Below, in pieces: positions 1-7,610 of a DNA stretch of 18,632 bases. Each line of letters opens with the position of its first letter. Positions within the stretch are counted from its first letter, which is position 1. Under the pieces are notes generated by a model. The model was not told the DNA's origin, did not search any database, and saw only the letters and a program-made list of their open reading frames with translations. The stretch comes from Chloroflexota bacterium (GTDB taxonomy: Bacteria; Chloroflexota; Anaerolineae; Anaerolineales; Villigracilaceae): contig JAJYOH010000045.1 in the NCBI GenBank assembly GCA_021796315.1, positions 1 to 18,632 of the forward strand, in the 5' to 3' direction. The translations under genes and the position numbers were made by a program.

Positions 1-406
1 GATATTGATCCGCAATTTCTTCAATGCCGAGCCGTTTCAGCCAGAGTTCAATATTATTTTTGGATTCGTGATCGGCTGGCGAATGTTTTCCATCTGGTCC
101 GTAAAAATCCCGGACCTGTGATCCAAGTTCCGCGTTTTGACTCACCGTTGCCCACGGCAGGAGACCGTAATCCTGCAAGATCAATCCGGTGCGCGGGCGC
201 GGACGAATCAACTGTTGTCCGTCAATCAAGATTTGACCCGACGTTGGAAATTTCAATCCCGCCAATAAATAAAGCAGAGTCGTTTTTCCGCAGCCCGATG
301 GGCCAAGGATCGCCCACGTCTCGCCGCGTTGGACAGTCAAATTAAAATCTTCAAAGATTGGCGCTTTGTGTAAATAACTGAACGAGAGTGAATTGATTTT
401 GATCAT
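1..406 (-). CDS. ABC transporter ATP-binding protein, NitT/TauT (SsuB/TauB) type, partial
   Basis: This is the N-terminal 135 residues of a cytoplasmic ABC ATPase; the rest lies beyond the left edge of the window. Translating the minus strand from the ATG at 404-406 gives a Walker A motif GPSGCGKTT (residues 35-43, Lys41) and a Q-loop LQDYGLLPW (Gln78). The ABC signature and Walker B are not in the window. The Q-loop style and the neighbouring SBP_bac/NMT1-like lipoprotein place it with nitrate/sulfonate/taurine or pyrimidine-precursor importers. It begins 54 nt after the stop of the binding-protein gene and is probably co-transcribed with it. No permease gene is visible; it would be expected further downstream, outside the window. 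The family is clear but the substrate cannot be told. Confidence 0.9.
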   Translation of the reverse strand, partial: MIKINSLSFSYLHKAPIFEDFNLTVQRGETWAILGPSGCGKTTLLYLLAGLKFPTSGQILIDGQQLIRPRPRTGLILQDYGLLPWATVSQNAELGSQVRDFYGPDGKHSPADHESKNNIELWLKRLGIEEIADQY

Positions 407-412
407 GGTTAA

Positions 413-440
413 CGGGAGTCCGCTCACAAGCAGACTCCCG
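413..440 (-). other. Inverted repeat between binding-protein and ATPase genes
   Basis: A perfect 8-bp stem (CGGGAGTC at 413-420 with GACTCCCG at 433-440) encloses a 12-nt loop in the 54-nt gap between the two transporter genes. There is no T-tract, so it is unlikely to be a strong terminator. In ABC operons a hairpin after the binding-protein gene commonly stabilises that part of the mRNA and gives more binding protein than ATPase. That role here is inference. Confidence 0.45.
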
Positions 441-460
441 ACGTTATAACGGCAGCCGCT

Positions 461-1432
461 TTACGGTCGAGGAAGGAACGTAGCGTTGACCGAATCCGCA
501 TAGGAAATGTCGGCGCTCACCAATCCCTTTTCCTTGGCCCACGCCAGTGCGTCGTTCCATTCTGCTTCAGTCGGCACACCGGCTTTTGGATATGGTGGAA
601 TCTTATACGTGTTGATGACCGATGGCGGGACGAGTTTGTTGTCGCTCAATACGCTGGTGTAATTTGTGGGATTCGCGTTGAGCATGTCCGTGGCTTCTTC
701 GACTGCCGCGAGAAAACCGCGGATAGCCTCGGGATTTTTGTCAATTACATCTTTGCGGAAGCTGATTACGCTAAATCCGTATTCGGGATGTTTGGAGTCA
801 TCCATCAAAATCTTTGCGCCTTGTTGCACGGCCAGCGCGCCGAATGGATCGGGCAGCACACCTGCTTTAAGTTGGCCGGATGCAAGCAGAGCCATGCGGT
901 CGGACAGATTTGGAACCGATGTGGTTTTGATTTGATCGCTGGTCAGCCCTTCGCCCTCGAGCAAACGATCGGTGACGTATTCGATCACAGTTCCTTGCGA
1001 CACGCCAATCTCGATATTCTTTAAATCCGCGGGGCTGGTGATGCCGCTGTTCGCCGACACGATAATAAAGAAGTGCCCCGCGCCTTCGGTTGGACGAAGC
1101 GCATAACGCACAATCTGTACTTGTACTTTGTCTTTATTGAACAGGAACGTTGAGATGGTTTCGTTGATCATACCGTCGGCTTGTCCTGCGGCGATAAGTT
1201 GGTCGCGCGCAGGCGCGGATGCCACCGGGACAAACTCAACGTTCACGCCGTGTTTGACGAAGAGTCCATCCCGCTGTGCGACATACATTGGCAGTGTGTC
1301 AATGATCGGCAGGACTGCGATCTTGAGCGTGATCGGCGCAGTGGTGGGATTGTTGGCTGCGGCGGGCCCACAGCCTGCAAGTGTTAAACTCACTAACGCG
1401 GCGAAGAAAATGACTAACTTGAAAAGTTTCAT
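461..1432 (-). CDS. ABC transporter substrate-binding lipoprotein, NMT1/SsuA-like
   Basis: A 323-residue extracytoplasmic solute-binding protein. The N-terminus has a short positive start, a hydrophobic stretch and a lipobox LAGC with the lipidated cysteine at residue 21, so it should be anchored to the outer face of the membrane. The body starts with the typical IAVLPIIDTLPMYVAQRDGLF segment of NMT1/THI5-like and nitrate/sulfonate/taurine-binding proteins, followed by a central region with the SPADLKNIEIGVSQGT motif. An AAAGGA Shine-Dalgarno sequence lies about 8 nt before the ATG. It precedes the ATPase gene and follows the glycerate kinase gene by 106 nt on the same strand. Ligands in this family range from sulfonates and nitrate to pyrimidine precursors and riboflavin, so no substrate is assigned. 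Confidence 0.9.
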   Translation of the reverse strand: MKLFKLVIFFAALVSLTLAGCGPAAANNPTTAPITLKIAVLPIIDTLPMYVAQRDGLFVKHGVNVEFVPVASAPARDQLIAAGQADGMINETISTFLFNKDKVQVQIVRYALRPTEGAGHFFIIVSANSGITSPADLKNIEIGVSQGTVIEYVTDRLLEGEGLTSDQIKTTSVPNLSDRMALLASGQLKAGVLPDPFGALAVQQGAKILMDDSKHPEYGFSVISFRKDVIDKNPEAIRGFLAAVEEATDMLNANPTNYTSVLSDNKLVPPSVINTYKIPPYPKAGVPTEAEWNDALAWAKEKGLVSADISYADSVNATFLPRP

Positions 1433-1455
1433 GACAACCGTCCTTTGAATTGATT

Positions 1456-1473
1456 ATTGCGCGCGCAATTTTA
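1456..1473 (-). promoter_or_regulatory. Candidate -10 box with a 14-bp palindrome over the start site (binding-protein gene)
   Basis: On the minus strand TAAAAT (complement of 1468-1473) matches a -10 hexamer at five of six positions. A perfect 14-bp palindrome, ATTGCGCGCGCAAT, covers 1456-1469, that is, the expected transcription start, 24-37 nt upstream of the binding-protein ATG. No convincing -35 is present. The position would suit a repressor operator. This is a weak prediction from sequence alone. Confidence 0.3.
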
Positions 1474-1538
1474 CAGGACGGACGCTTTGGTTTGCTAGGA
1501 TATTCTGCCTCAATTTGTCCGAAAAATATCATGTGAAT

Positions 1539-2705
1539 TCAGATACCGACGAGGAACATCAGGTCATTAACGTTTGTACCAGTGTAGCCGGGCTTGAGCA
1601 GATCATCGAGTGGATCAAAAAAATTGTACGCATCATTCCGGGACAAATAAGCGGACACGTTCATCCCAAGCTTTTTCCCACGCTGACAAGTTTCGCCGTT
1701 AACCACCGCGCCCGCTGCATCCGTTGGACCGTCATCGCCGTCGGTGGCGAGTGAGATAAATAAAATATTCTCGCTGCCATTTAATTCGTCAACCGCCGCC
1801 AATGCGACTTCTTGATTGCGTCCGCCTTTGCCATTGCCTTTTATGGTGACCGTTGTCTCACCACCAGCAATTAAACAAAACGGCGACTCCCTCTTTCCTC
1901 TTTCTTCTTTCAACTTTTCTGCCAATCGCAACCCAACTTCTCTCGCTTCACCCTGAATTTGTAAATCCAAAATTTCAGAATCAAATTCTTCTGCGATGGC
2001 TTGTTGCTGAGCGGCTTGAGCTGCGATTTGAAGATCGCCAACGATGATGTTTTGGACGCGCGCTCCCAACGACGAATCAACTGTCGGACCCGATGCAATG
2101 GTCTCAAGCGAATTGCCGATCACGTCAGAGAGAATTAGGCTAACAATTTTTGCTTTTGTTGCGCGTGTCAGTCCGCCGCCTTTGATTCGATCCAATTGCT
2201 GACGCAGTTTATTGATTTCGTGAATCGTTGCGCCGCTTGCTAAAAGCGAAGTTGTCTTGGATCGTATCTCTTCTAAAGTGATTCCTTCGCGTGGCGCGGT
2301 GACTAGGGCCGAGCCTCCGCCGGAAATCAAGCAAATCAGCGAATCATTTTCATTGAGCTTTGAAACAAAATCTAATGTAGCTTGTCCCGCGGCGAGGCTG
2401 CGTTCGTCTGGAATGGGGTGTCCCCCTTCCATAACGGCGATCTGCTCATGAGTCCGAGAAGACGCGTGCTTTGTAACAACCAACGCTCTGGTAAAGTGAG
2501 GCAAAATGTCCGCCGCGGCAAATGTCATCGGCTCAGCGGCTTTGCCAATTCCCAACAAGAAGACGCGGTCGTGTTTTGGCAAATCCGTTCTTTGCAAATA
2601 GTCGCGCACGAGTTTTGCTGGATCAACTGCATTGATCGCCGCGGCGAGAATATGCGCAATGTGCGGGTCTTGCAGACTATGCGTGAGAAAACGTTTTGCG
2701 TCCAT
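1539..2705 (-). CDS. gckA: Glycerate 2-kinase, GckA/MOFRL family
   Basis: A 388-residue cytoplasmic kinase of the DUF4147-MOFRL type, which phosphorylates D-glycerate with ATP to 2-phosphoglycerate. Hallmarks seen in order: GIGKA (52-56), GGHPIP (94-99), LISGGGSAL (126-134), [13 protein letters not shown] (165-177), LSDVIGN (192-198) and ASGPT (204-208) in the N-terminal domain; then GGETTV (281-286), GGRNQE (294-299), [14 protein letters not shown] (320-333) and the [10 protein letters not shown] tail. It is slightly shorter than many relatives but has no missing block. The ATG start has no Shine-Dalgarno sequence and lies 20 bp from the divergent dehydrogenase start, which fits a leaderless transcript. 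In this setting it would return D-glycerate released from glucosylglycerate to glycolysis. Confidence 0.93.
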   Translation of the reverse strand: MDAKRFLTHSLQDPHIAHILAAAINAVDPAKLVRDYLQRTDLPKHDRVFLLGIGKAAEPMTFAAADILPHFTRALVVTKHASSRTHEQIAVMEGGHPIPDERSLAAGQATLDFVSKLNENDSLICLISGGGSALVTAPREGITLEEIRSKTTSLLASGATIHEINKLRQQLDRIKGGGLTRATKAKIVSLILSDVIGNSLETIASGPTVDSSLGARVQNIIVGDLQIAAQAAQQQAIAEEFDSEILDLQIQGEAREVGLRLAEKLKEERGKRESPFCLIAGGETTVTIKGNGKGGRNQEVALAAVDELNGSENILFISLATDGDDGPTDAAGAVVNGETCQRGKKLGMNVSAYLSRNDAYNFFDPLDDLLKPGYTGTNVNDLMFLVGI

Positions 2706-2725
2706 GCTTGCAGTATACTTTGCTC
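2706..2725. promoter_or_regulatory. Symmetric divergent promoter with one palindromic -10 element
   Basis: The whole space between two divergent start codons is 20 bp, and its exact centre is the palindrome AGTATACT (2712-2719). Read rightward, TATACT (2714-2719) stands 6 nt before the ATG at 2726. Read leftward, the complementary TATACT (2717-2712) stands 6 nt before the ATG at 2705. A -10 box ending at -7 would place both transcription starts on the A of the ATG, as in leaderless genes. Neither side has a Shine-Dalgarno sequence. The -35 regions would fall inside coding sequence and look poor. The geometry is directly visible; promoter activity is inferred. Confidence 0.6.
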
Positions 2726-3691
2726 ATGGCAAAACCTAAAGTCTTCGTCTCTCGTTTGATCCCTGCCAAGGGATTGGATTTGATAAAAGATTTTTGCGAT
2801 GCAGACATTTGGCAGGATGAAATGCCGCCGTCACGCAGCGAACTTCTGGCGCGCGTCCGTGATGTGGACGGACTCGTCTCGTTGCTCACCGAGAAAGTTG
2901 ATGACGAGGTCATGGATGCCGCACCGCGCTTGAAAGTCATTAGCAACATGGCTGTCGGCGTGGACAATGTGGATATAGCCGCGGCCACCGCGCGTAAACT
3001 TCCAGTTGGCAATACGCCCGGCGTACTGACGGATGCAACAGCAGATATGGCGTTTGCATTGATGATGTCTGCCGCGCGGCGCATCGTGGAGGGGGAGAAA
3101 TATGTGCGTGATGGCAAATGGAAGACGTGGCATCCGCAACTTCTGTTGGGCGCGGATTTCGTTGGCGCGACGCTTGGAATCATTGGCTTTGGTCGAATTG
3201 GAAAAGCGGTTGCCAAACGCGCACAAGGCTTTGATTTGCGCGTGATCTATTATGATCCGTCTGCTCAACCCGCTTTCGATGCAACGCCAGTTGATTTAGA
3301 TACACTGCTCCGCGAATCAGATTTTATTTCATTGCATGTTCCGTTGACGGACGAGACGCGTCACATGATCAATGCAAGTACGTTAAGTAAAATGAAGCCG
3401 AACGCGATTTTGGTCAATTCGTCGCGTGGGCCGGTTGTTGATCCGCAAGCTTTATATGATGCGTTGAAGTCGAAGCGCATCTTTGCCGCAGCTTTGGATG
3501 TGACCGAACCAGAACCATTACCTGTGGATAGTCCGCTTTTGAAATTGGACAACTGTTTGATCGTGCCGCATTTGGGAAGCGCAAGTAAATACACGCGCGA
3601 TATGATGTCGTATCTCGCCGCGCAAAATTTGATTGCGGGGTTGAAGGGCGAACGGCTGCCAAATTGTGTCAATCCAGAAGCGTATGATTAG
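2726..3691 (+). CDS. D-glycerate dehydrogenase / hydroxypyruvate-glyoxylate reductase (2-hydroxyacid dehydrogenase family)
   Basis: A 321-residue NAD(P)H-dependent D-2-hydroxyacid dehydrogenase interconverting hydroxypyruvate and D-glycerate (and glyoxylate/glycolate). It shows [10 protein letters not shown] (74-83), the Rossmann motif GFGRIG (154-159), NSSRGPVVD (231-239) and PHLGSAS (281-287). The expected catalytic residues are Arg234, Glu263 and His282. The length matches GyaR/GRHPR enzymes. I chose the ATG at 2726 (MAKPKVF) rather than the in-frame ATG at 2696, because the latter lies inside the divergent glycerate kinase gene and adds ten non-family residues. Pairing with glycerate 2-kinase points to glycerate as substrate, but other D-2-hydroxyacids cannot be excluded. 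Confidence 0.88.
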   Translation: MAKPKVFVSRLIPAKGLDLIKDFCDADIWQDEMPPSRSELLARVRDVDGLVSLLTEKVDDEVMDAAPRLKVISNMAVGVDNVDIAAATARKLPVGNTPGVLTDATADMAFALMMSAARRIVEGEKYVRDGKWKTWHPQLLLGADFVGATLGIIGFGRIGKAVAKRAQGFDLRVIYYDPSAQPAFDATPVDLDTLLRESDFISLHVPLTDETRHMINASTLSKMKPNAILVNSSRGPVVDPQALYDALKSKRIFAAALDVTEPEPLPVDSPLLKLDNCLIVPHLGSASKYTRDMMSYLAAQNLIAGLKGERLPNCVNPEAYD

Positions 3692-3771
3692 GATGACAAT
3701 CTGATCTATTGTTGTTATCGGTTCTGATATTGATTTTGGGCGATATAAGTTAGACCGCGATGATGATATTT

Positions 3772-3815
3772 TATAATTTGCTCTGCGAATCTGTTGCATA
3801 GATTGTGTCTATAAT
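3772..3815 (+). promoter_or_regulatory. Candidate promoter region with two TATAAT hexamers
   Basis: The AT-rich gap after the dehydrogenase contains two perfect TATAAT hexamers, at 3772-3777 and 3810-3815. They lie 91 and 53 nt before the ATG of the following gene. Neither has a good -35; TAGACC at 3751-3756 is the nearest match to the first, with a 15-nt spacer. I found no clear terminator after the dehydrogenase. Confidence 0.35.
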
Positions 3816-3868
3816 CGTAATGGCGTCGGTTGGAAGTTCTTTTCTGGGGAGCGGGAAGGAGATTCTTG

Positions 3869-5764
3869 ATGACGGAGTTCAATCTGGTTTTTTCTGACTT
3901 CTCAGTTTGCTGGCTGCGCGCCTATGACTTTGGTCTGGAACCCGATACCCTTGCGAAAGCCGTTCCTGCTTTGAAGCAATGCTCGCTGGTTCAGCGTCTC
4001 GTGCAAGTGGCCGACTCTCATGCTATTGATGAAATTGACGGCCGAATGTTTGATGTGCGATATCAAGAACGGTCCAGGTTAGTACGTGTTCGCTTGTGCG
4101 CATTCAATTTGATAGACCAGGACCTGGGTAAAGGAAGATTTTTATCTTCACCAGTTAATGTTAATCTGTTGGTAGACCTTGGAAGTGGATTCGGGGTATT
4201 GAATCTGTGTTTGGCGCATGTGAATCCGCGAGGAGCGGATTGTTATTCCGTGGAAGAAGTTGGATTTCTAACACGTCAATGGCTGCTAGCTGAAGACGAA
4301 AAAGGTAATCCCCAGCGCGTCAATATTCAACTTCCATTCCTCAATCCGACAGTGCCTCTTTTTATACGAGAAGTAATGAATTACTATTTTTTGAAGTTGC
4401 ATGAAGTGCTATGGAAGGCTGCTTGCCCGGAGCGTTGCAGTCCGCTGACAAAATTCACTGATTTTCGGGCTTGGCTGGACGCGAGCCGCGAGTCTGATCC
4501 AGCCGGATGCGCCTGCTTGAGCAAACTTAATCAGCAGGAATTTACCCGATCCCTCTTTCCGACAAGCTTCGGTCCAATCCTCGATGTATGGAAGTTGGAA
4601 GGAATGGAACCGGAACATTTCAAAGCGGATACATTCGGCGAACAATACGCACGAGAAATAAGCTGGATTTTTACAGACGGCCAGCGTACAAACCTGGGAG
4701 AGAGTGTGCGCAATGAACGGCAAACCGAATCGTTGGCGTTGTTTGTCTGGCCGAATCATGCGTTTTACGTCAACCAGAATCGCAAAGCTCTTGAAGACGA
4801 ACGTATTTGCGGACGCGTGGCGGAGTATGGCTGTCTGGATGTAGAGGTGGTGCGTATTTTTGAAATCTTGAATCTGCAGAGCGCTCTGCTGCATGCTTTT
4901 GACAGGCAACTGGATCAACAATTGGAGATGATCTCCTCGCCAAGCGCACAGGACCAGCAAACGTTTATCAAAATTGCGAAGGGACGCAGGAACATTGTCC
5001 ATTCGATGCGTAGTTTCGATTTCTTCAATCTGTTCCATACAGCGTATTGGGAACCGCTCTATGCCCGTTTGTTGACCAGCCCGCACCTCAGGCTGAAAGA
5101 AGCCACCGACCTGGTCGAAATGAAGTCTCAACGGTTGGAGGATGAGATTCAGCAGGCTGCGATTATCCAGGACCGTATGAGGCAGCAACAGGAGCGTGAG
5201 CAGGAACTGGATGTTTTGCGCGGCCTGCATAGTCTCAGTCTTGCGAACGATATACAAAACGATGCCTTGTTAATCATCAATTTTGTGGTATCTGCTACTG
5301 CCAGTTTCGGTTTTACTGAGGTTCTGTCCCCGTGGCTGACGCTTCTAAGTGGATCCAGTCCATCATTTGCGGAGGCGCGTCCGCTGGATTGGATCTTTCT
5401 GAATGTGGTAATCTTCACGGTCATCGCATTCCTGCTTAATTTCGTGAGCAAGTCGCTGATCCGCTCGAAAAGCAAAATCATCGAGATGGATGGGAGAATC
5501 AATTTACCCTGTGATGCAACGCGCCTGAGCACTTTTCGGTCCCAGGCACAAGCTTTGGAATATTTTCATTTGGATGTGGACGGCCAGCTTGGTTATCTGA
5601 GAATTCGAAGACCCTATGGAGTTCTGTTCCTGGAGTTTGATTGTAAACAATACTACCGATACATCCTGTTCGTGCGCGACAAGAAATGGCCCAGGCCGGA
5701 CGACTTGAATATTTTTGTTGCCGAGGAAGTAAAGACTTTGCGTGAAGAACAGGCGATCCCATGA
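3869..5764 (+). CDS. Uncharacterised membrane protein with coiled coil and two transmembrane helices
   Basis: A 631-residue protein whose family I do not recognise. I take the ATG at 3869 as the start because GGAAGGAG stands 7 nt before it; an in-frame TTG at 3830 has no such support. Residues 1-400 look soluble and mixed alpha/beta. Residues 408-450 form a charged, Gln/Glu/Arg-rich heptad-like helix, probably a coiled coil. Two hydrophobic helices follow, about 465-482 and 506-526, and a soluble tail of about 100 residues (530-631). A large cytoplasmic part, a long helix and a C-terminal helix pair recall CorA-type magnesium channels, but no GMN motif is seen and the long tail is atypical, so this is only topological. 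It stands between the glycerate genes and the glucosylglycerate operon, 139 nt before the latter. It could sense or transport something linked to osmotic state; that is speculation. Confidence 0.8.
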   Translation: MTEFNLVFSDFSVCWLRAYDFGLEPDTLAKAVPALKQCSLVQRLVQVADSHAIDEIDGRMFDVRYQERSRLVRVRLCAFNLIDQDLGKGRFLSSPVNVNLLVDLGSGFGVLNLCLAHVNPRGADCYSVEEVGFLTRQWLLAEDEKGNPQRVNIQLPFLNPTVPLFIREVMNYYFLKLHEVLWKAACPERCSPLTKFTDFRAWLDASRESDPAGCACLSKLNQQEFTRSLFPTSFGPILDVWKLEGMEPEHFKADTFGEQYAREISWIFTDGQRTNLGESVRNERQTESLALFVWPNHAFYVNQNRKALEDERICGRVAEYGCLDVEVVRIFEILNLQSALLHAFDRQLDQQLEMISSPSAQDQQTFIKIAKGRRNIVHSMRSFDFFNLFHTAYWEPLYARLLTSPHLRLKEATDLVEMKSQRLEDEIQQAAIIQDRMRQQQEREQELDVLRGLHSLSLANDIQNDALLIINFVVSATASFGFTEVLSPWLTLLSGSSPSFAEARPLDWIFLNVVIFTVIAFLLNFVSKSLIRSKSKIIEMDGRINLPCDATRLSTFRSQAQALEYFHLDVDGQLGYLRIRRPYGVLFLEFDCKQYYRYILFVRDKKWPRPDDLNIFVAEEVKTLREEQAIP

Positions 5765-5850
5765 GTTCGTGTCACGGCGCGTCGGGCGACTCTTAAGTAT
5801 CGCCTGGCAATTTGGGCGGGCCATTGCTACCGTTCGCGCTGACTGATGCA

Positions 5851-5882
5851 TTGTCCTTCACCATAACCATGCTTTTAGTATA
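5851..5882 (+). promoter_or_regulatory. Candidate promoter of the glucosylglycerate operon
   Basis: TTGTCC (5851-5856) lies 17 nt before TTTAGT (5874-5879) and 19 nt before TAGTAT (5876-5881). These are moderate matches to -35 and -10 boxes. They stand about 25 nt before the ATG of the phosphorylase gene, in an otherwise featureless 139-nt gap. No Shine-Dalgarno sequence is seen before that ATG. Confidence 0.35.
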
Positions 5883-5903
5883 CGGAAAAATTCATAGATC
5901 ATT

Positions 5904-7610
5904 ATGGAGAGAGACACAATTCAATTCCTGCTGGCCCAAATCTACGGCGAAGAAACAAGCGCTGAGATTTTGCCGCGGGTGTTTTTCATACTGGAAAAAT
6001 ATAAATCTCAAATGCCCGCGTCAAAAAATGGAGTCTTAACTGAGCGCGATTCGATTTTGATTACGTACCCCGATCAGATTCGAGAATCCGATAGGCCTCC
6101 GCTTCAAACCCTGACCGAGTTCTGTGCGCGCCATTTAGATGGTGTTATCAGCGGCGTTCATATTTTGCCGTTCTACCCCTGGTCATCCGATGATGGATTT
6201 TCGGTGACTGATTACCGCGCGGTCGCTCCGCAATATGGCACGTGGAAAGACGTTGAGCGCCTCGGAACCAATTTTCGTTTGATGTTCGATGCGGTTGTCA
6301 ATCACGCATCGGTCAAAAGTTCATGGTTTCAAAGCTTTTTGCATGACGACTCAGCTTATAAAAATTATTTCATCGAAGTTAAAGGCAATCCCGACCTCTC
6401 CTGCGTTGTCCGCCCGCGCGCTTTACCGATTTTGACTGCTTTCGGCAAAAAGAAAATTTGGACGACGTTCAGCGCCGACCAGGTGGACTTGAATTATCAC
6501 AACCCGCAAGTGTTGCTGGGGGTGATGGATTTACTATTGTTTTATGTGAGTAAGGGCGCGGAATTTATTCGTCTCGATGCAATTGCATATTTATGGAAGG
6601 AAGTTGGAACATCCTGTATCAACTTGCCGCAGACGCATGAGATCGTTCGGCTAATTCGTGCGGTGTTGGATGAAGTCGCACGGCATGTCAAACTGGTTAC
6701 CGAGACGAATGTTCCGCATGAGGAGAATATCTCGTATTTTGGTGACGGAACGAATGAAGCACAGCTCGTTTATAACTTTTCCCTGCCGCCGTTGGTTTTG
6801 TACACTTTCCAAACGGGCGACTCGTTGGCACTGACACGTTGGGCATCGACTCTGAGACTGCCGTCGGATAAAGTCGCGTTCTTCAATTTCCTCGCCTCCC
6901 ACGACGGGATTGGATTAAACCCATTGCGCGGGATCCTTCCTGAAGTCGAGATTGAAGCGATGGCGGAACGAACTAAATCGCGCGGCGGATTTGTATCGTA
7001 TAAAAACAATCCGGATGGAAGTCAAAGTCCATATGAGTTGAACATCAATTACTTCGACGCGTTATCCGAGCCGGGCGATTCACTCGAACAAAACATCGAG
7101 CGATTCATAACTGCTCATGCAATTCTATTTTCATTTGTGGGTTTGCCTGGAATCTATTTTCACAGTTTGTTCGGTTCGCGCGGCTTTCCAGAAGGTGTGT
7201 CTCAAACGGGAAGCAATCGCAGTATCAATCGCGAGAAGTTGAAATGTGAAAATATTGAATCGGAGCTTGCAGACGAAAATTCTTTACGAGCATCTATATT
7301 TCATAGGCTTTCTCGCTTGCTGAAAGTCCGCGCGGCGCACACGGCTTTTGATCCTTACGGTGGACAACGCGTGTTAGAATTTGGAAACGGTGTATTTGCG
7401 CTTTTGCGTGAGTCGGCGAGAGGGAATGAACAGATTTTATGCTTTCATAACGTGACTGCCGAATCGCAGCCAGTCAATTTGCCTTCGGCAGGCATTCGTT
7501 TGTCGTCGTCCATCGAATGGCGCGATTTGATTGCGTCTCAAAGCTTTTCTGACAAAAATGAATTCTCATTAAAGCCATATCAAACTCTGTGGTTGTCTAA
7601 TGACAGGTAA
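5904..7610 (+). CDS. ycjM: Glucosylglycerate phosphorylase, GH13_18 (YcjM-like)
   Basis: A 568-residue cytoplasmic phosphorylase expected to split 2-O-alpha-glucosyl-D-glycerate with phosphate into alpha-glucose 1-phosphate and D-glycerate. The GH13 barrel is complete: LPFYPWSSDDGFSV (88-101), FDAVVNH (128-134), nucleophile Asp225 in FIRLDAIAYLWK, acid/base Glu267 in TETNVPH, and the stabiliser Asp334 in FLASHDGIG. The acceptor loop VVRPRALPILT (168-178) and the NNPDGSQSPYELN segment resemble E. coli YcjM as I recall it, rather than sucrose phosphorylases, whose loop differs. The ATG at 5904 gives the N-terminal helix expected for this subfamily. It is the first gene of an operon with GpgS and GpgP, and overlaps the next gene by 11 bp. 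Sucrose phosphorylase is the main alternative and is less likely. Confidence 0.88.
   Translation: MERDTIQFLLAQIYGEETSAEILPRVFFILEKYKSQMPASKNGVLTERDSILITYPDQIRESDRPPLQTLTEFCARHLDGVISGVHILPFYPWSSDDGFSVTDYRAVAPQYGTWKDVERLGTNFRLMFDAVVNHASVKSSWFQSFLHDDSAYKNYFIEVKGNPDLSCVVRPRALPILTAFGKKKIWTTFSADQVDLNYHNPQVLLGVMDLLLFYVSKGAEFIRLDAIAYLWKEVGTSCINLPQTHEIVRLIRAVLDEVARHVKLVTETNVPHEENISYFGDGTNEAQLVYNFSLPPLVLYTFQTGDSLALTRWASTLRLPSDKVAFFNFLASHDGIGLNPLRGILPEVEIEAMAERTKSRGGFVSYKNNPDGSQSPYELNINYFDALSEPGDSLEQNIERFITAHAILFSFVGLPGIYFHSLFGSRGFPEGVSQTGSNRSINREKLKCENIESELADENSLRASIFHRLSRLLKVRAAHTAFDPYGGQRVLEFGNGVFALLRESARGNEQILCFHNVTAESQPVNLPSAGIRLSSSIEWRDLIASQSFSDKNEFSLKPYQTLWLSNDR

Noticed and set aside
118..345. 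75-codon plus-strand frame at the left edge
   Set aside because: It is antisense to the ABC ATPase, whose Walker A and Q-loop are clear.
3692..3768. Possible terminator after the glycerate dehydrogenase
   Set aside because: Only a 5-bp ACAAT/ATTGT pairing was found, with no T-tract.
4409..5257. 282-codon open frame on the minus strand inside the membrane-protein gene
   Set aside because: It is antisense to a gene with a strong ribosome binding site and recognisable coiled coil and membrane helices; its translation has no domain-like pattern.
3869..5764. Naming the membrane protein as a CorA magnesium channel
   Set aside because: Only the topology is similar. No GMN motif is visible and a long tail follows the helices.
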